Shown here: piece by piece, positions 15,279 through 25,028 of the stretch
Layout of the letters: each line of letters begins with the position of its first letter
Position numbering within the stretch: position 1 is the stretch's first letter
Assembly (NCBI GenBank): GCA_020850615.1
Contig: JADZEI010000027.1
Span: 1 to 64,000, forward strand
Reading direction: 5' to 3'
Source: Dehalococcoidia bacterium
Lineage (GTDB): Bacteria > Chloroflexota > Dehalococcoidia > Tepidiformales > Tepidiformaceae
DNA: 64,000 nt
Program-made: the position numbers and the translations under genes
The notes under the pieces: model-generated
The model's database searches: none
Seen by the model: the letters and a program-made list of their open reading frames with translations, nothing else
What the model was told of the DNA's origin: nothing

Positions 15279-16459
15279 GCAGCTGGTGGCCGGTCTGGCT
15301 GGTGGCGCGCCGGGAGATCGTGGCGAGGACGCGGACGCGCGCATTCCAGCTCTCGACGGCCGCGCTCGTCGTGCTGGTGATCGGCGGTACGGCGGCGGCC
15401 CAGTGGCTACCGGACTTCTTCGAAGAGGACCCGCCGCGCCTGGGACTGCTCCCGGCCGCGAGCCACATGGCGGACACCCTGGACGCCGTGGCGGCGGCCT
15501 TCGGTGAAGAAATCGTGCTCGTCGCGCTTGAACCCGGCGACGACCCTGCGACGGGGATGCAACGCGAGGACCTGGACGCGGTCCTCGCCGGCCCCGGCAG
15601 CTTGCTGTTCGAATCCGAAGAGGACGTCACGCTCCAGGCGATCGTCGCGCGGGCCACCTATGAGGACGCGCTGCCCGATCGAGCGGCCGCGCTCGGGCTC
15701 TCGGTGGAGCAGGCCCAGGAGCTCCTGCAGCCGGTGCCGCTCGAAGTGCAGGTGATTTCGCCGGAGGACCCCGAGGACGACGCGGAGTACGGTCTGAAGT
15801 TTGTCACCACCGTCGTCCTGCTGATGGCCATCTCGTTGTACGGGCAATGGGTGCTGGTCGGCGTGATCGAGGAGAAGTCCAACCGCGTGGCCGAGGTGCT
15901 GCTGGCCGTCCTCGCGCCGTGGCAACTGCTGACCGGCAAGGTGCTGGGCATCCTCGCCCTGGCGGTGAGCCAGATCGCTGCGACGCTCGTCTCCCTGGTG
16001 GTGGCGCTGGTGATCTTCGAAGACGCCACGCTCCCGGCAACGGGCCCGGCGACCATCGCGATGGCCGCGGTCTGGCTCGTGCTTGGTCTGCTCCTCTACA
16101 ACTTTGTCTACGCTGCAGTGGGGTCGACGACAACGCGCCCAGAGGACTCGTCGAACATCATGGTGCCTGCGATGGTCCCGCTCCTGGTCGGGTACCTCGC
16201 GGCGCTGATGTACGTGCCCGACTTCCCGGATTCGGTGGCCTCGCGTGTGCTGTCGCTCTTCCCGCTTACGGCGCCGCTGGTCATGCCGGCACGGACCGCG
16301 GCCGGGGGAAGCTCGGTCATTGAAGTGGTGGTGGCGCTCGCAGGCATGGTCGGTGCGATCGCGGGCGTGATCTGGCTCGGTGCTCGCATCTACTCGGGCG
16401 CGATCCTGCAGACCGGGCGCATGAGCCTGCTGGCGGCGTTCCGCCGGTCGCAGGAATAG
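15275..16459 (+). CDS. ABC-2 type permease (NatB-like)
   Basis: Starting at ATG 15275 inside the ATPase stop, this 394-residue protein has one N-terminal membrane helix, a ~140-residue extracytoplasmic domain and five or six C-terminal helices. That is the NatB/ABC2_membrane_3 layout. The segment WVLVGVIEEKSNRVAEVLLA is the characteristic coupling region. It pairs with the ATPase upstream as an exporter. Confidence 0.9.
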   Translation: MSSWWPVWLVARREIVARTRTRAFQLSTAALVVLVIGGTAAAQWLPDFFEEDPPRLGLLPAASHMADTLDAVAAAFGEEIVLVALEPGDDPATGMQREDLDAVLAGPGSLLFESEEDVTLQAIVARATYEDALPDRAAALGLSVEQAQELLQPVPLEVQVISPEDPEDDAEYGLKFVTTVVLLMAISLYGQWVLVGVIEEKSNRVAEVLLAVLAPWQLLTGKVLGILALAVSQIAATLVSLVVALVIFEDATLPATGPATIAMAAVWLVLGLLLYNFVYAAVGSTTTRPEDSSNIMVPAMVPLLVGYLAALMYVPDFPDSVASRVLSLFPLTAPLVMPARTAAGGSSVIEVVVALAGMVGAIAGVIWLGARIYSGAILQTGRMSLLAAFRRSQE

Positions 16460-16499
16460 TGTGCCGCTGCGTGAAAGCTGCAAGCCGGGGAGCTGGTTG

Positions 16500-17408
16500 T
16501 TACCGGCCAGGGCGGCAACGGCTGGCCTTGCCCCGGTCGTCCCGGACCTGCTGGCGCCTGCCGTGCGGTGTGAAGCCGGTGAGGTTCTCGGTGCCGGCGA
16601 GCCGGATGGCGACGATGGCCACGGCGATCACGCCGATGGTCTCGATCATCGGGAGCAAGCTGCTCGCGTTCGATGCCGAGAACAGGTTGTACAGCCCGTG
16701 CGAGGCGACAACGGCGAGCAGCGACCCGCCGCTCGAGTTGTAGAGCCAGGTCATGAAGATGGCGCCCATCCACAGGCCCGCGAGCCAGCCGCCGATCTCG
16801 AACGGGCTCATCTCCATCATCGACTCGTTCTCGAAGAAGGTCGGGATGTGCCACAACGCCCAGGGGATCGTGAGCAGGTGGGTGGCGCGCATCGCCCCGT
16901 GGTCCGATTGGAGACGTGGGAGCGCGAACCCGCGCCAGCCGGTCTCCTCGCCGAGTCCATAGGTCGCGACGTGGGCGAGGAGGACGAGCGGCACCCCGCT
17001 GAACGGCAGGTTGTCGGTGCTCGCAAGCTCGTCGTAGGTTGGCCATGAGCCGTCGACCAGCCGGATGACGACCGCGGCCACTCCGAAAAGCGCGACCGGC
17101 ATACCCACCGCGAACGCGAGCCACCTCGGTGAGCCGCGGCGCGGCGAGTACTGCGCCAGGAGGGCGCGGACGCCGCGACCTCCCCCGGTGAGCGCCGAAA
17201 CCGCGACTGCCGCCACGATCGGGCCGGCCGCGCCCGAGTAATGCCACCAGCGAGCGACTTCGACGTCCCACCAGCCCTGGACCGTGGCGACGACCGGCAG
17301 CCAGAGGAGCCATGAAATCGCGAAGGCGAGGGCGAAGTACGCCAGCAGCGGCCGTTCTGCGACCCAACGCCGGGCGGGGCTCGATGCTGTGTCCGGAGGA
17401 CGGTCCAC
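16500..17408 (-). CDS. CPBP-family intramembrane metalloprotease
   Basis: This 302-residue, multi-helix membrane protein carries the CPBP/Abi motifs EETGWR (154-159), WALWHIP with His187, and SHGLYN. These form the metal site of Rce1-like intramembrane proteases. Bacterial members act in peptide maturation or self-protection; the substrate is unknown. It converges with the ABC permease and is apparently monocistronic. The C-terminus is basic and disordered. Confidence 0.88.
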   Translation of the reverse strand: MDRPPDTASSPARRWVAERPLLAYFALAFAISWLLWLPVVATVQGWWDVEVARWWHYSGAAGPIVAAVAVSALTGGGRGVRALLAQYSPRRGSPRWLAFAVGMPVALFGVAAVVIRLVDGSWPTYDELASTDNLPFSGVPLVLLAHVATYGLGEETGWRGFALPRLQSDHGAMRATHLLTIPWALWHIPTFFENESMMEMSPFEIGGWLAGLWMGAIFMTWLYNSSGGSLLAVVASHGLYNLFSASNASSLLPMIETIGVIAVAIVAIRLAGTENLTGFTPHGRRQQVRDDRGKASRCRPGR

Positions 17409-17499
17409 GAGATGGAGGGTACGCCGGCCGGCCGGTGCTACAGGGGCCCCAAGGGCTCGAATTCGCGCCCCGGGCGGCTCATTCGGGCGCCGGGCCGGG

Positions 17500-20400
17500 C
17501 TACGGCTTGAACAACTCCGCGATGTCGGCTTCGGTGATGGTCAGCGCGGTGCCGGTGGCTTCGGCGAGGATGGCGTCGGCGAGCTGGGCCTTCTTCGCCT
17601 TCAGCAGCTCGATCTTTTCCTCGATTGAGTCCGTGGTCACAAGCCGGTAGACGAACACCGGTTTCTCCTGCCCGATGCGGTGCGCGCGGTCCGTCGCCTG
17701 GCGCTCGACAGCGGGGTTCCACCAGGGGTCGTAGTGGATGACGGTGTCCGCCGCGGTGAGGTTCAGGCCGAAACCGCCGGCCTTGAGGCTGATCAGGAAG
17801 AGCGGCACTTCGCCGTCCTGGAAGCGGCGGATCGGGGTCACGCGGTCGGTCGTGTCGCCGGTGAGGATCACGTAGTCGATGTGCGCTTCCCGCAGGGCCG
17901 CCTCGATCAGCGCCAGCATCGAGGTGAACTGGGAGAAGAGGAGGATCCGGCGGCCTTCGGCGAGCAGTTCGGGGAGTATCTCCATCAGGCGCTGGAACTT
18001 CGCCGACGCGGGTGGGTTGCGCTTGCCCTGCGCGGGCAGCAGGCGCGGGTCGCAGCACACCTGCCGCATCTTGAGCAGCGCGTCGAGGAGGATTATGTGG
18101 CTGCGGGCAAGCCCCTGCGACGCGATCGCTTCGCGCACGCGGTCGTGCATTGCCAGCCGCACGGCCTCGTAGAGGTCGCGCTGCGGCCCCTCCATGTCGA
18201 TCTGCTCGACGATCTCGGTCTTGGGCGGGAGCTCGCCTGCGACCTCGCCCTTCGTGCGGCGGAGGAGGAACGGGCGCACCCGCCGGCCGAGCGCTTGCCG
18301 CCGGGCGTCGTCGCCATCGGTCTCGATCGGGCGGCGCCAGCGCTGTCCGAAGCTCTTGCGGTCGCCGAGCAGCCCGGGCGACAGGAACGCGAACAGCGAC
18401 CAGAGCTCGGTCAGGTTGTTCTCGATGGGCGTGCCGGTGAGGCAGACGCGGCGTTCGGTCCGCAATTCGCGCACGAGCTTCGACACGTTGGACGCCGGGT
18501 TCTTGATCATCTGCGCTTCGTCGAGGATGACCGTGTGCCATTCCTGCTGCGCCACCACCTCGCGGTCGCGGAGGAGGAGCGGGTAGGTGCTGACGACGAG
18601 GTCGTTGGCCGCGATCTCGTCGAAGCGCTGCTGGCGGTCGGGCCCGTGGAGGACGAGCACGCGGAGGTCCGGGGCGAAGCGTGCCGCCTCGGTGCGCCAG
18701 GTCGAGATGACGCTCGTCGGGGCGACGACCAGCGCGGGATTGGCGAGGCGGCCGGCGTCCTTCTCGATGCCCAGGTGGGCGAGCGCCTGGACCGTCTTCC
18801 CGAGGCCCATGTCGTCGGCGAGGATGCCGCCCAGGCCGGCGGACCCGAGGAACTGGAGCCAGTCGACGCCTGCGGCCTGGTAGGGGCGCAACTCGGCCCG
18901 GAAGGTGGCCGGCGTCGCGACGTGCGGGATGCCGTTTGCCTCGCGCAGGACCGCGCCGAGCCGTCGCAGCCGTTCGCCGCCGTTCCAGCGGGCCCCGGCG
19001 GCCTCGGTCTCCGCCTCGATGCGGGCCAGCTCCGCCGCGTCGATCAGCGAGACGGTGAGCTTCCCCTGGGCCATCGCACCTGTGGAGTAGAGCTCGCGCA
19101 GGGCCTCCGCCATGCGGTTGATGCGCCCGGCCGGGATGGCGACGTTCTTGCCGCCGCCCAGGTCGTGGTAGAGCACCGCATCGTCCGCCAGGCGTTCTTC
19201 GCCCTCCGCCAGGGATTCGATGACGGTGACCACGAGCGGGGTAAGGTCGACGCGCGCGCCGTTCACGTCCACGCCCATGTCCAGCTCGAGCCAGTCGATG
19301 CCGCTGGTTTCGCGAAGGTCGAACTCGACCTCGTTTTCGAGCTCCGCCACGCTGAGGGGGAAGTCCCTGGCAATCTCAACTTCCCAGCCCGCGGCGCGCA
19401 GCCGGGCGACGCCGGTTCGAAGGAAGTCGAGCCAGTGGGCGAGGGCACCCGACCCCGTGATCTCGAACTTGTCGTCCTCGATGGGGCCGCTATACGGACG
19501 TCGCGTCCGAAAGCCGCGGTCCTGGAGCAGCTTGCGGGCGTCCTCCTCGCTCGGGAAGTCCCGTTCGATGTCGATGATGGTGTTGTGGCGGGTCGTGGCG
19601 ATGATGCGGCGCTTCCGCTCACTGGCGGAGATGACGGCGCCGGCATAGGCGAACGAAAGGCGTGCGACGAGTGCGGGGGGCAGGACAGAGTGCATCCAGC
19701 TGCTGTACGGCTGGTACAGGAGCTCGAGGCGAGGCACCGGTGGCCCGGCCACGCGCTCGGGTGCGTCGAGCTCGGCCGGGGCGAAGGCCTCGAGGCCGGG
19801 GAGCTTGTTCACGATGGCGTTGCGCAGCGCCCGCACCTCCAGCAAGGGCACGGCGGGCGCGCGGAGGAGGGCATCCGCGACCGTGGGTGCGAGCCCGGTT
19901 TCGAGCGGGCCGGCCTGGCCGGTCTCCGTGTCGACGTACCAGGGAGGCACGAGGCCGACCGCGACCGCGCGTGTCGGGCCGTCGACTTCGGCGACGGGCC
20001 GCTGGGTGCCGCCCGCCCCGACCTTCCATTCGACCCGGGCATGCCGCGGTTCGCCGAGCGAGACCGGGAGTCCGTCGAGCTCTTCGAGGCGGGCCCGGCC
20101 AGTGGCGACGATGGCTTGCAGCAGCGACACACCTTCTTCGCCGCGAAGCCGCTGTGGCCCGTCGAGCCAGTAGCCGCGAGTGAGCGAGATCAGCCGGCTG
20201 AGGATGGAGCGGTCGGATGGCCGCAGGAACTTCGGGGGCGAGTCGAAGAAGGCATGCGTTGGCCGGTACGACCGTTCGCTCGAAGCCGAGATCCTGCCGT
20301 CCTTGAGCACGCGGACGCTGCGCAGCACGACGCCGAGCGTAGGCGCACCGGCAACGTCCAGGACTGTCAGGATGTAGTAGAGGCGCTGGAAGACGCCGGG

Positions 20401-20862
20401 CGGGTACTCCTCGCTGGCGCCATCGTGCAGTTCCGATAGCTTCTCGACCCACGACGCGAGCGGCTCCGAGAGGGCAATCGCCGGCTCCACGGGCTTCAGC
20501 TCACCCTGGTGGGGGCCGGCTTCGAGCAGGGCGACCTGGTTTTCCTGCCTCCGCAAAGACAGCAGGGTGGCGGCGACGTGCTTGCAGTTCCGGCGCATCT
20601 GGCAGCCGCAGAACCCCACCAGGCGCACCTGGCCGCGCGCCTCCGAGACCTCCACCTGGACGAAGTAGCTGATGTGGGGCTGGTGCTCGCGTACTTTCGC
20701 GGTGAGCGAGCCGCCGCCGGAACCCCACGGCGTCCAGGTTAGGTCGAACACGCACTCCGTGGCCGCCAGCATGTGCCCGCGTTCGTAGGCGTTACGCGAA
20801 ACGAGCGTCCGGATGTCGGCATCGCGGACGCGTTGGAGCAGCGGAGAGCTGACGTCGGTCAC
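17500..20862 (-). CDS. SWIM zinc-finger Snf2-family helicase
   Basis: The 1120-residue protein begins with a SWIM zinc finger (Cys85, Cys87, Cys93, His95 in CGCQMRRNCKH) and a long variable region. A C-terminal Snf2 motor follows: DDMGLGKT (Lys689), LDEAQMIKNP as motif II, LTGTPIENN, SQFTSML, and motif VI ATDRAHRIGQ. The protein is a bacterial Snf2 ATPase, probably a DNA translocase acting in repair or transcription recycling. It is a single gene, divergent from the acyl-CoA dehydrogenase. Confidence 0.93.
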   Translation of the reverse strand: MTDVSSPLLQRVRDADIRTLVSRNAYERGHMLAATECVFDLTWTPWGSGGGSLTAKVREHQPHISYFVQVEVSEARGQVRLVGFCGCQMRRNCKHVAATLLSLRRQENQVALLEAGPHQGELKPVEPAIALSEPLASWVEKLSELHDGASEEYPPGVFQRLYYILTVLDVAGAPTLGVVLRSVRVLKDGRISASSERSYRPTHAFFDSPPKFLRPSDRSILSRLISLTRGYWLDGPQRLRGEEGVSLLQAIVATGRARLEELDGLPVSLGEPRHARVEWKVGAGGTQRPVAEVDGPTRAVAVGLVPPWYVDTETGQAGPLETGLAPTVADALLRAPAVPLLEVRALRNAIVNKLPGLEAFAPAELDAPERVAGPPVPRLELLYQPYSSWMHSVLPPALVARLSFAYAGAVISASERKRRIIATTRHNTIIDIERDFPSEEDARKLLQDRGFRTRRPYSGPIEDDKFEITGSGALAHWLDFLRTGVARLRAAGWEVEIARDFPLSVAELENEVEFDLRETSGIDWLELDMGVDVNGARVDLTPLVVTVIESLAEGEERLADDAVLYHDLGGGKNVAIPAGRINRMAEALRELYSTGAMAQGKLTVSLIDAAELARIEAETEAAGARWNGGERLRRLGAVLREANGIPHVATPATFRAELRPYQAAGVDWLQFLGSAGLGGILADDMGLGKTVQALAHLGIEKDAGRLANPALVVAPTSVISTWRTEAARFAPDLRVLVLHGPDRQQRFDEIAANDLVVSTYPLLLRDREVVAQQEWHTVILDEAQMIKNPASNVSKLVRELRTERRVCLTGTPIENNLTELWSLFAFLSPGLLGDRKSFGQRWRRPIETDGDDARRQALGRRVRPFLLRRTKGEVAGELPPKTEIVEQIDMEGPQRDLYEAVRLAMHDRVREAIASQGLARSHIILLDALLKMRQVCCDPRLLPAQGKRNPPASAKFQRLMEILPELLAEGRRILLFSQFTSMLALIEAALREAHIDYVILTGDTTDRVTPIRRFQDGEVPLFLISLKAGGFGLNLTAADTVIHYDPWWNPAVERQATDRAHRIGQEKPVFVYRLVTTDSIEEKIELLKAKKAQLADAILAEATGTALTITEADIAELFKP

Positions 20863-21070
20863 AGTTCGATTCTAGGACGATGGCGGCCACCGGCCAGCCT
20901 TCCTCGGATCCTCGCGGGCGCGCGGTGAATCTCACGCCAGGCGCGCGCGTGAATGGCAGTCCGTGAACCAGATTACTGTAACGCGGCATGCGTTTCGCGT
21001 ACCACGTATGCAGGCGTTCCGGGTAGGGCCCCAGGGACGCCCTCGCGTCAGTCAGGAAGGAGAAACGGCT

Positions 21071-22237
21071 ATGACCTCGACCATGACGGCCCCTGTGATC
21101 ATCACCGATGAGATGCTGAGGCGCTTCCGCGAGAGAGCGCCAGGCTACGACCGGGAGAACGCGTTCTTCCGGGAGGACTGGGAGGAGATTAAGGCCACCG
21201 GCTTCCTCGGTGTGCTGGTGCCGGAGGACCTGGGCGGCGGCGGGTGGAGCCTCCCCCAGTACGTCCGGGAGCTCCAGCGCATCGCGGAGTACGCGCCCGC
21301 GACCGCCCTCGCCGTGAACATGCACAGCTACTGGGTCGGGATCGCGGCCGAGATGCGGCGGCTCGGCGACCCCTCGCTCGAGTGGCTGCTCAAGGAAGCG
21401 GCTGCGGGCGAGGTCTTCGCCGCCGGCCACGCCGAGAGCGGCAACGACCTCCCGGGCTTCCTTTCGACGGCGAAGGCGGAACGCGTCGACGGCGGCTACC
21501 GGATCACCGGTCACAAGATGTTCGGCAGCCTCACGCCGGTGTGGACCCGCTTCGGGTGCCACGCGATGACCGAGGACGGGCAGATCATCCACGCATTCAT
21601 GCCCCGGGACACGCCGAACTACACCATCAAGGAGACGTGGGACACGCTCGGGATGCGCGCCACCCGCAGCGACGACACGATCCTCGACGGCGTCTTCGTG
21701 CCCGACCGGTACATCGGCCGCGTCCTGCCCGCGGGCACGGCAGACCTGTTCGTCCTCTGCCTCTTCGCGGTCGCGCTGAGCGGGATCGCGTCGGTGTACC
21801 TCGGGATCGCCCACCGGGCGATGGACATCGCGCGGGAGTCCGCCCGCAAGCGGACGTCGCTCGCGCTGACGCGGAGCATGGCCTACAACGCCGAGGTCCA
21901 GCACAACGCCGCGAAGATGGCGATGCGCCTGGAGGCGATGGATGCGCAGCTCGACCGCCTGGTGAACGACTGGGCGAGCAACGCCGATTACGGCGACCGC
22001 TGGCCGCTGAAGATCGTCGCGACCAAGTACAACGTGGTCGAAGGCGCGGCCGAAGTGGTCAACCGCGCCATGTCGATCTCAGGCGGCACGGGGATGTTCA
22101 AGGCCAGCGAGCTCGAACGGCTCTACCGGGACGTGCGCTGCGGCGGGTTCCACCCCGCGAACACGCTCCTCGCCCCGGAGATCGTCGGCAAGATCGCGCT
22201 GGGAATCGACCTCGGCGAGCAGCCTCGCTGGGGGTAG
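21071..22237 (+). CDS. Acyl-CoA dehydrogenase
   Basis: ATG 21071 has AAGGAG upstream, giving 388 residues; the frame is open 108 bases further up without a start signal. The N-terminal helical domain is followed by FAAGHAESGNDLPG (flavin/substrate loop), a beta domain, and a C-terminal helical domain with ISGGTGMFKASELERLYRDV typical of the family. These FAD enzymes make trans-2-enoyl-CoA. The partial enoyl-CoA hydratase at 63404 would act next, though it lies far away. Confidence 0.9.
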   Translation: MTSTMTAPVIITDEMLRRFRERAPGYDRENAFFREDWEEIKATGFLGVLVPEDLGGGGWSLPQYVRELQRIAEYAPATALAVNMHSYWVGIAAEMRRLGDPSLEWLLKEAAAGEVFAAGHAESGNDLPGFLSTAKAERVDGGYRITGHKMFGSLTPVWTRFGCHAMTEDGQIIHAFMPRDTPNYTIKETWDTLGMRATRSDDTILDGVFVPDRYIGRVLPAGTADLFVLCLFAVALSGIASVYLGIAHRAMDIARESARKRTSLALTRSMAYNAEVQHNAAKMAMRLEAMDAQLDRLVNDWASNADYGDRWPLKIVATKYNVVEGAAEVVNRAMSISGGTGMFKASELERLYRDVRCGGFHPANTLLAPEIVGKIALGIDLGEQPRWG

Positions 22238-23248
22238 TCCGGTGCGAACCGGTGCGGTGCGGGGGCTGCGCGGCTCCCGCACCGCACCGGGCACCTGTGT
22301 CGAGCGGGAGGCGGGAGTGGCGCCTTGGGTCTCACGCGACCCCGGGATGTAGCGCACGGCGGCGGCGCCCGCGGCAAAGGCGACGACCTGGACCGCGCGC
22401 TGCACGATCGCGAACGTCGCCGCGTCAGAGGCGCTGGCGCCGGCGGCCACGAGGAGGCCGATCCAGCCGGCTTCGAGCACGCCCCAGCCGCCAGGTGTGA
22501 GCGCGAGGAGCGCGACGAACTGGGCCATCGGGATCAGGACCATCATGTTCAAAGGATGGAGGCCCAGGTCCGCGGGGGCAGCTGCGGCGGCGGTCGCGAT
22601 GGCGAGCAGGATGCCCCGGCCCACGGTCAGCGCCCAGGCGGCGCGGAAGACCGCGGGCGAGACGGCTTCGCCGCGGGTCAGCCGCGCGGCGAGCGGTGAC
22701 GCGACGAGCGGGAGCGCCACGCCTGCGGCGTAGGCTAGCGCGACGTAGCGCACGTCGAACCCGGTGAGCAGGAGCAGGCCCGAAGGCACGAGCGCGGCGG
22801 CGAGGGCGGCATCGAGCGACTTGTCGGCGGCGACCGTGACGGCGAGGCGGCGGCGTTCGTCCACCTGCCCGGCCGCGAACGCGAACCGTCCGACGACGTC
22901 GGCGAGGATTGCCGGGACGAAGAGGCCCACGAAGCGCGCGTAGAACGCCGCGCGGAGCAACGTAGCGAACGACGGCCGCGAGCCGCGGAGGATGGCGCCG
23001 GTGAGCTGGTTCCAGCGGGCCGCGCCGGCGAGCCCGGCGGCCTGCCATGCGACGATGGCAACCGCGAGGAAGGCCAGGTTCGCCGCGTCGAAGGCGATGC
23101 CGGCGTGGCGGGCCTGCCAGAGGACGAAGCCCATGGCCGGGATGGAAACGGCCACGCCGGCGACCGCGAGGGGCTTGCGGAGCGATGAGGCCCTCCCGGC
23201 GAGCTGCCGTGGCGGGAAGACCAGGCGGAGGTGCGAGTCACGGATCAT
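22079..23248 (-). CDS. Flippase-like membrane protein (YbhN/LPG-synthase TM family)
   Basis: The reading frame from ATG 23248 encodes eight or so membrane helices with motifs of the lysylphosphatidylglycerol-synthetase TM / UPF0104 family (RFVGLFVPAILADVVGRFAF, TPGGWGVLEAGWIG). Such proteins are proposed lipid-glycan flippases. The start overlaps the stop of the upstream membrane gene by 11 bases. The last ~100 residues are Arg/Pro/Ala-rich, and the stop lies 159 bases inside the converging acyl-CoA dehydrogenase. The true end may therefore be earlier, with a frameshift near 22.3 kb. Confidence 0.75.
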   Translation of the reverse strand: MIRDSHLRLVFPPRQLAGRASSLRKPLAVAGVAVSIPAMGFVLWQARHAGIAFDAANLAFLAVAIVAWQAAGLAGAARWNQLTGAILRGSRPSFATLLRAAFYARFVGLFVPAILADVVGRFAFAAGQVDERRRLAVTVAADKSLDAALAAALVPSGLLLLTGFDVRYVALAYAAGVALPLVASPLAARLTRGEAVSPAVFRAAWALTVGRGILLAIATAAAAAPADLGLHPLNMMVLIPMAQFVALLALTPGGWGVLEAGWIGLLVAAGASASDAATFAIVQRAVQVVAFAAGAAAVRYIPGSRETQGATPASRSTQVPGAVREPRSPRTAPVRTGLPPARLLAEVDSQRDLADDLRGEERVRGVEPAAAHVPVEPFELAGLEHPRAA

Positions 23249-25028
23249 GGCGGAACAGCCTTTCGAGGCGCGATGTGCAGGATGGGTCGCGGATGACGCG
23301 GAAGAACCGGCCCTGGACCTGTTCGAGCCAGAGGTCGCGGCTGCAGAGCTCGGTGGCGAAGGGCTCGCTGACTTCGCGCGTGTCCCAGACGTAGACCGGC
23401 GCTCCGGCTTCGAACACGCGCGCGATCGTGGTCGCGACGTCGGCGGGCCGGAAGCCGTCGTTTTCGCCGACGGTGGACCAGGAAAGGGCGTGGCGGTCGC
23501 TGCTGATGGCGAACTTGTCGTAGGTTGCGGAGACGATGACCGAGCCGGGCTCCGTCTGGCCGAAGATCTGCGTGAAGGTGGCCTGGCGCTCGGCGAGGTT
23601 GTCGCCCCAGGGGATGAGCGAGACGCCCCGGAAGGCGAAGAACACCTGCCAGGCGGAGAGGGCGATGCCGAGGACCGCCAGGCCGAGCACTGCGCCGCCG
23701 GCGAAACGGCCCGCTTCGCGTCGAAGGCCGACGAGCAGCAGGCTGCGGGCGGCGAAATAGCCGAGCACCAGGTAGAGCGGCACGCAGTAGCGCACGACAC
23801 TGTGCGACGGCAGCGGGTCGGCCGCGCGCGAACCCTGGAGGTTCATGCTGGCGCGGGAGAACGCGAAATAGAGGACCATCGCGGCCAGGCCGCCGAGGAT
23901 GAGGAGCTGGTCCCGGCGACGGCGGCCGGTGAGGTCGGCGGCGGTGCCGGTCGCGGCGAGGATGATCAGCACCGGCGCGAGGAGTGCGGTGTACCTGGTC
24001 ATGAGTTGCAGGGCTTCGCCCGGTGACGCGAGGCCGAGGGGGAAAGCGCGGGCGAGCACGGTGCCCAGGACGGGGATGCCGGTGGTGAGCGGCTGGTCGT
24101 AGCCGGGGTTGTCGCGGGCGATGTCGTAGCCGAACGTGAACGGCGACCCGAAGAACGCGGCGTTGGTGCCCAGCGCGACGCCCAGGAAGAGCGCACCCGT
24201 GACGCTCGCGTGGACCGCGACGTACGCCCACTGGCGGCGCGTGAGCGTGGAGCTGCCGGTGAGCCCGAGCGCGATGGGGAACGCCAGCGCGTGGGCGAAC
24301 ATGAAGTCCGGCCGGGCCGAGAGCGCGAGCCCATGGAGCGCGCCGCTCGCGACGACCAGCGCCAGCGACGGCCGCCGGAGCCCTTCGCGAAGAGCCAGGA
24401 CCGCCCACGGGAGCCAGACCAGGTAGGTCGAGACGCTGAAGAACTGGCGCGTGAGCCAGTAGAGCACCGGCATCGCGAGGACCACGCTCGCGAGCGCGAA
24501 TGGGTAGCGGAGCCCGGCGAGGCGGCTGACCGCGAGCGTCCAGCCGGCCAACCCGACCGCGAAGAGGACGGCCGGGCCGGTTGCATACGTGCCCGACACC
24601 TTCCAGAAGAACGCGTGCGAGACGGGGTTGACCAGCGACTGGATCGGCAGGGCGCGGCCCCCGGCGGTGACGAACGCGCGCGGGTGGAGCAGGTCGAACT
24701 CGTCGTCGACGCCGGCGGGGATGGGCAGCCAGGGGCGGCCCTCCTCCACGATGGCGCGAGCCGTGACGAAGTTGGATGCGTCGTCCGGGCTGTTGAACGC
24801 GCCGTTCGTGCGCGCGAAGGCGGCACCTACGGTGAGCGCCAGCGCCGCGATGAGCGCCAGCGGGACGAGGTACACCCAATAGGCGAGGGCCTCGCGGACG
24901 AACGACGCGAGCGGCCCGGTGACCGGCGCGAACGCCGACCCCGCGGCCCGCGCGAGCCCGCTGCGCGGCCGGACGGCCGTGCGGGGGCGCGCAGCGGCGC
25001 GGGTGGCGTCCGCCGGTATGCCGCTCAC
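23238..25028 (-). CDS. Multi-spanning membrane protein, GT-C glycosyltransferase-like
   Basis: This 596-residue protein has a basic N-terminal tail, 11-13 hydrophobic helices and a C-terminal soluble domain of ~120 residues (from EPGSVIVSATYDKF). An acidic first external loop (NSPDDASNF) fits the GT-C fold, whose members use polyprenyl-phosphate sugars. It overlaps the GT2 gene by 4 bases and the flippase-like gene by 11, forming a tight three-gene operon for surface glycan or glycoprotein assembly. Assignment to GT-C is by topology, not by a unique motif. Confidence 0.65.
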   Translation of the reverse strand: MSGIPADATRAAARPRTAVRPRSGLARAAGSAFAPVTGPLASFVREALAYWVYLVPLALIAALALTVGAAFARTNGAFNSPDDASNFVTARAIVEEGRPWLPIPAGVDDEFDLLHPRAFVTAGGRALPIQSLVNPVSHAFFWKVSGTYATGPAVLFAVGLAGWTLAVSRLAGLRYPFALASVVLAMPVLYWLTRQFFSVSTYLVWLPWAVLALREGLRRPSLALVVASGALHGLALSARPDFMFAHALAFPIALGLTGSSTLTRRQWAYVAVHASVTGALFLGVALGTNAAFFGSPFTFGYDIARDNPGYDQPLTTGIPVLGTVLARAFPLGLASPGEALQLMTRYTALLAPVLIILAATGTAADLTGRRRRDQLLILGGLAAMVLYFAFSRASMNLQGSRAADPLPSHSVVRYCVPLYLVLGYFAARSLLLVGLRREAGRFAGGAVLGLAVLGIALSAWQVFFAFRGVSLIPWGDNLAERQATFTQIFGQTEPGSVIVSATYDKFAISSDRHALSWSTVGENDGFRPADVATTIARVFEAGAPVYVWDTREVSEPFATELCSRDLWLEQVQGRFFRVIRDPSCTSRLERLFRHDP

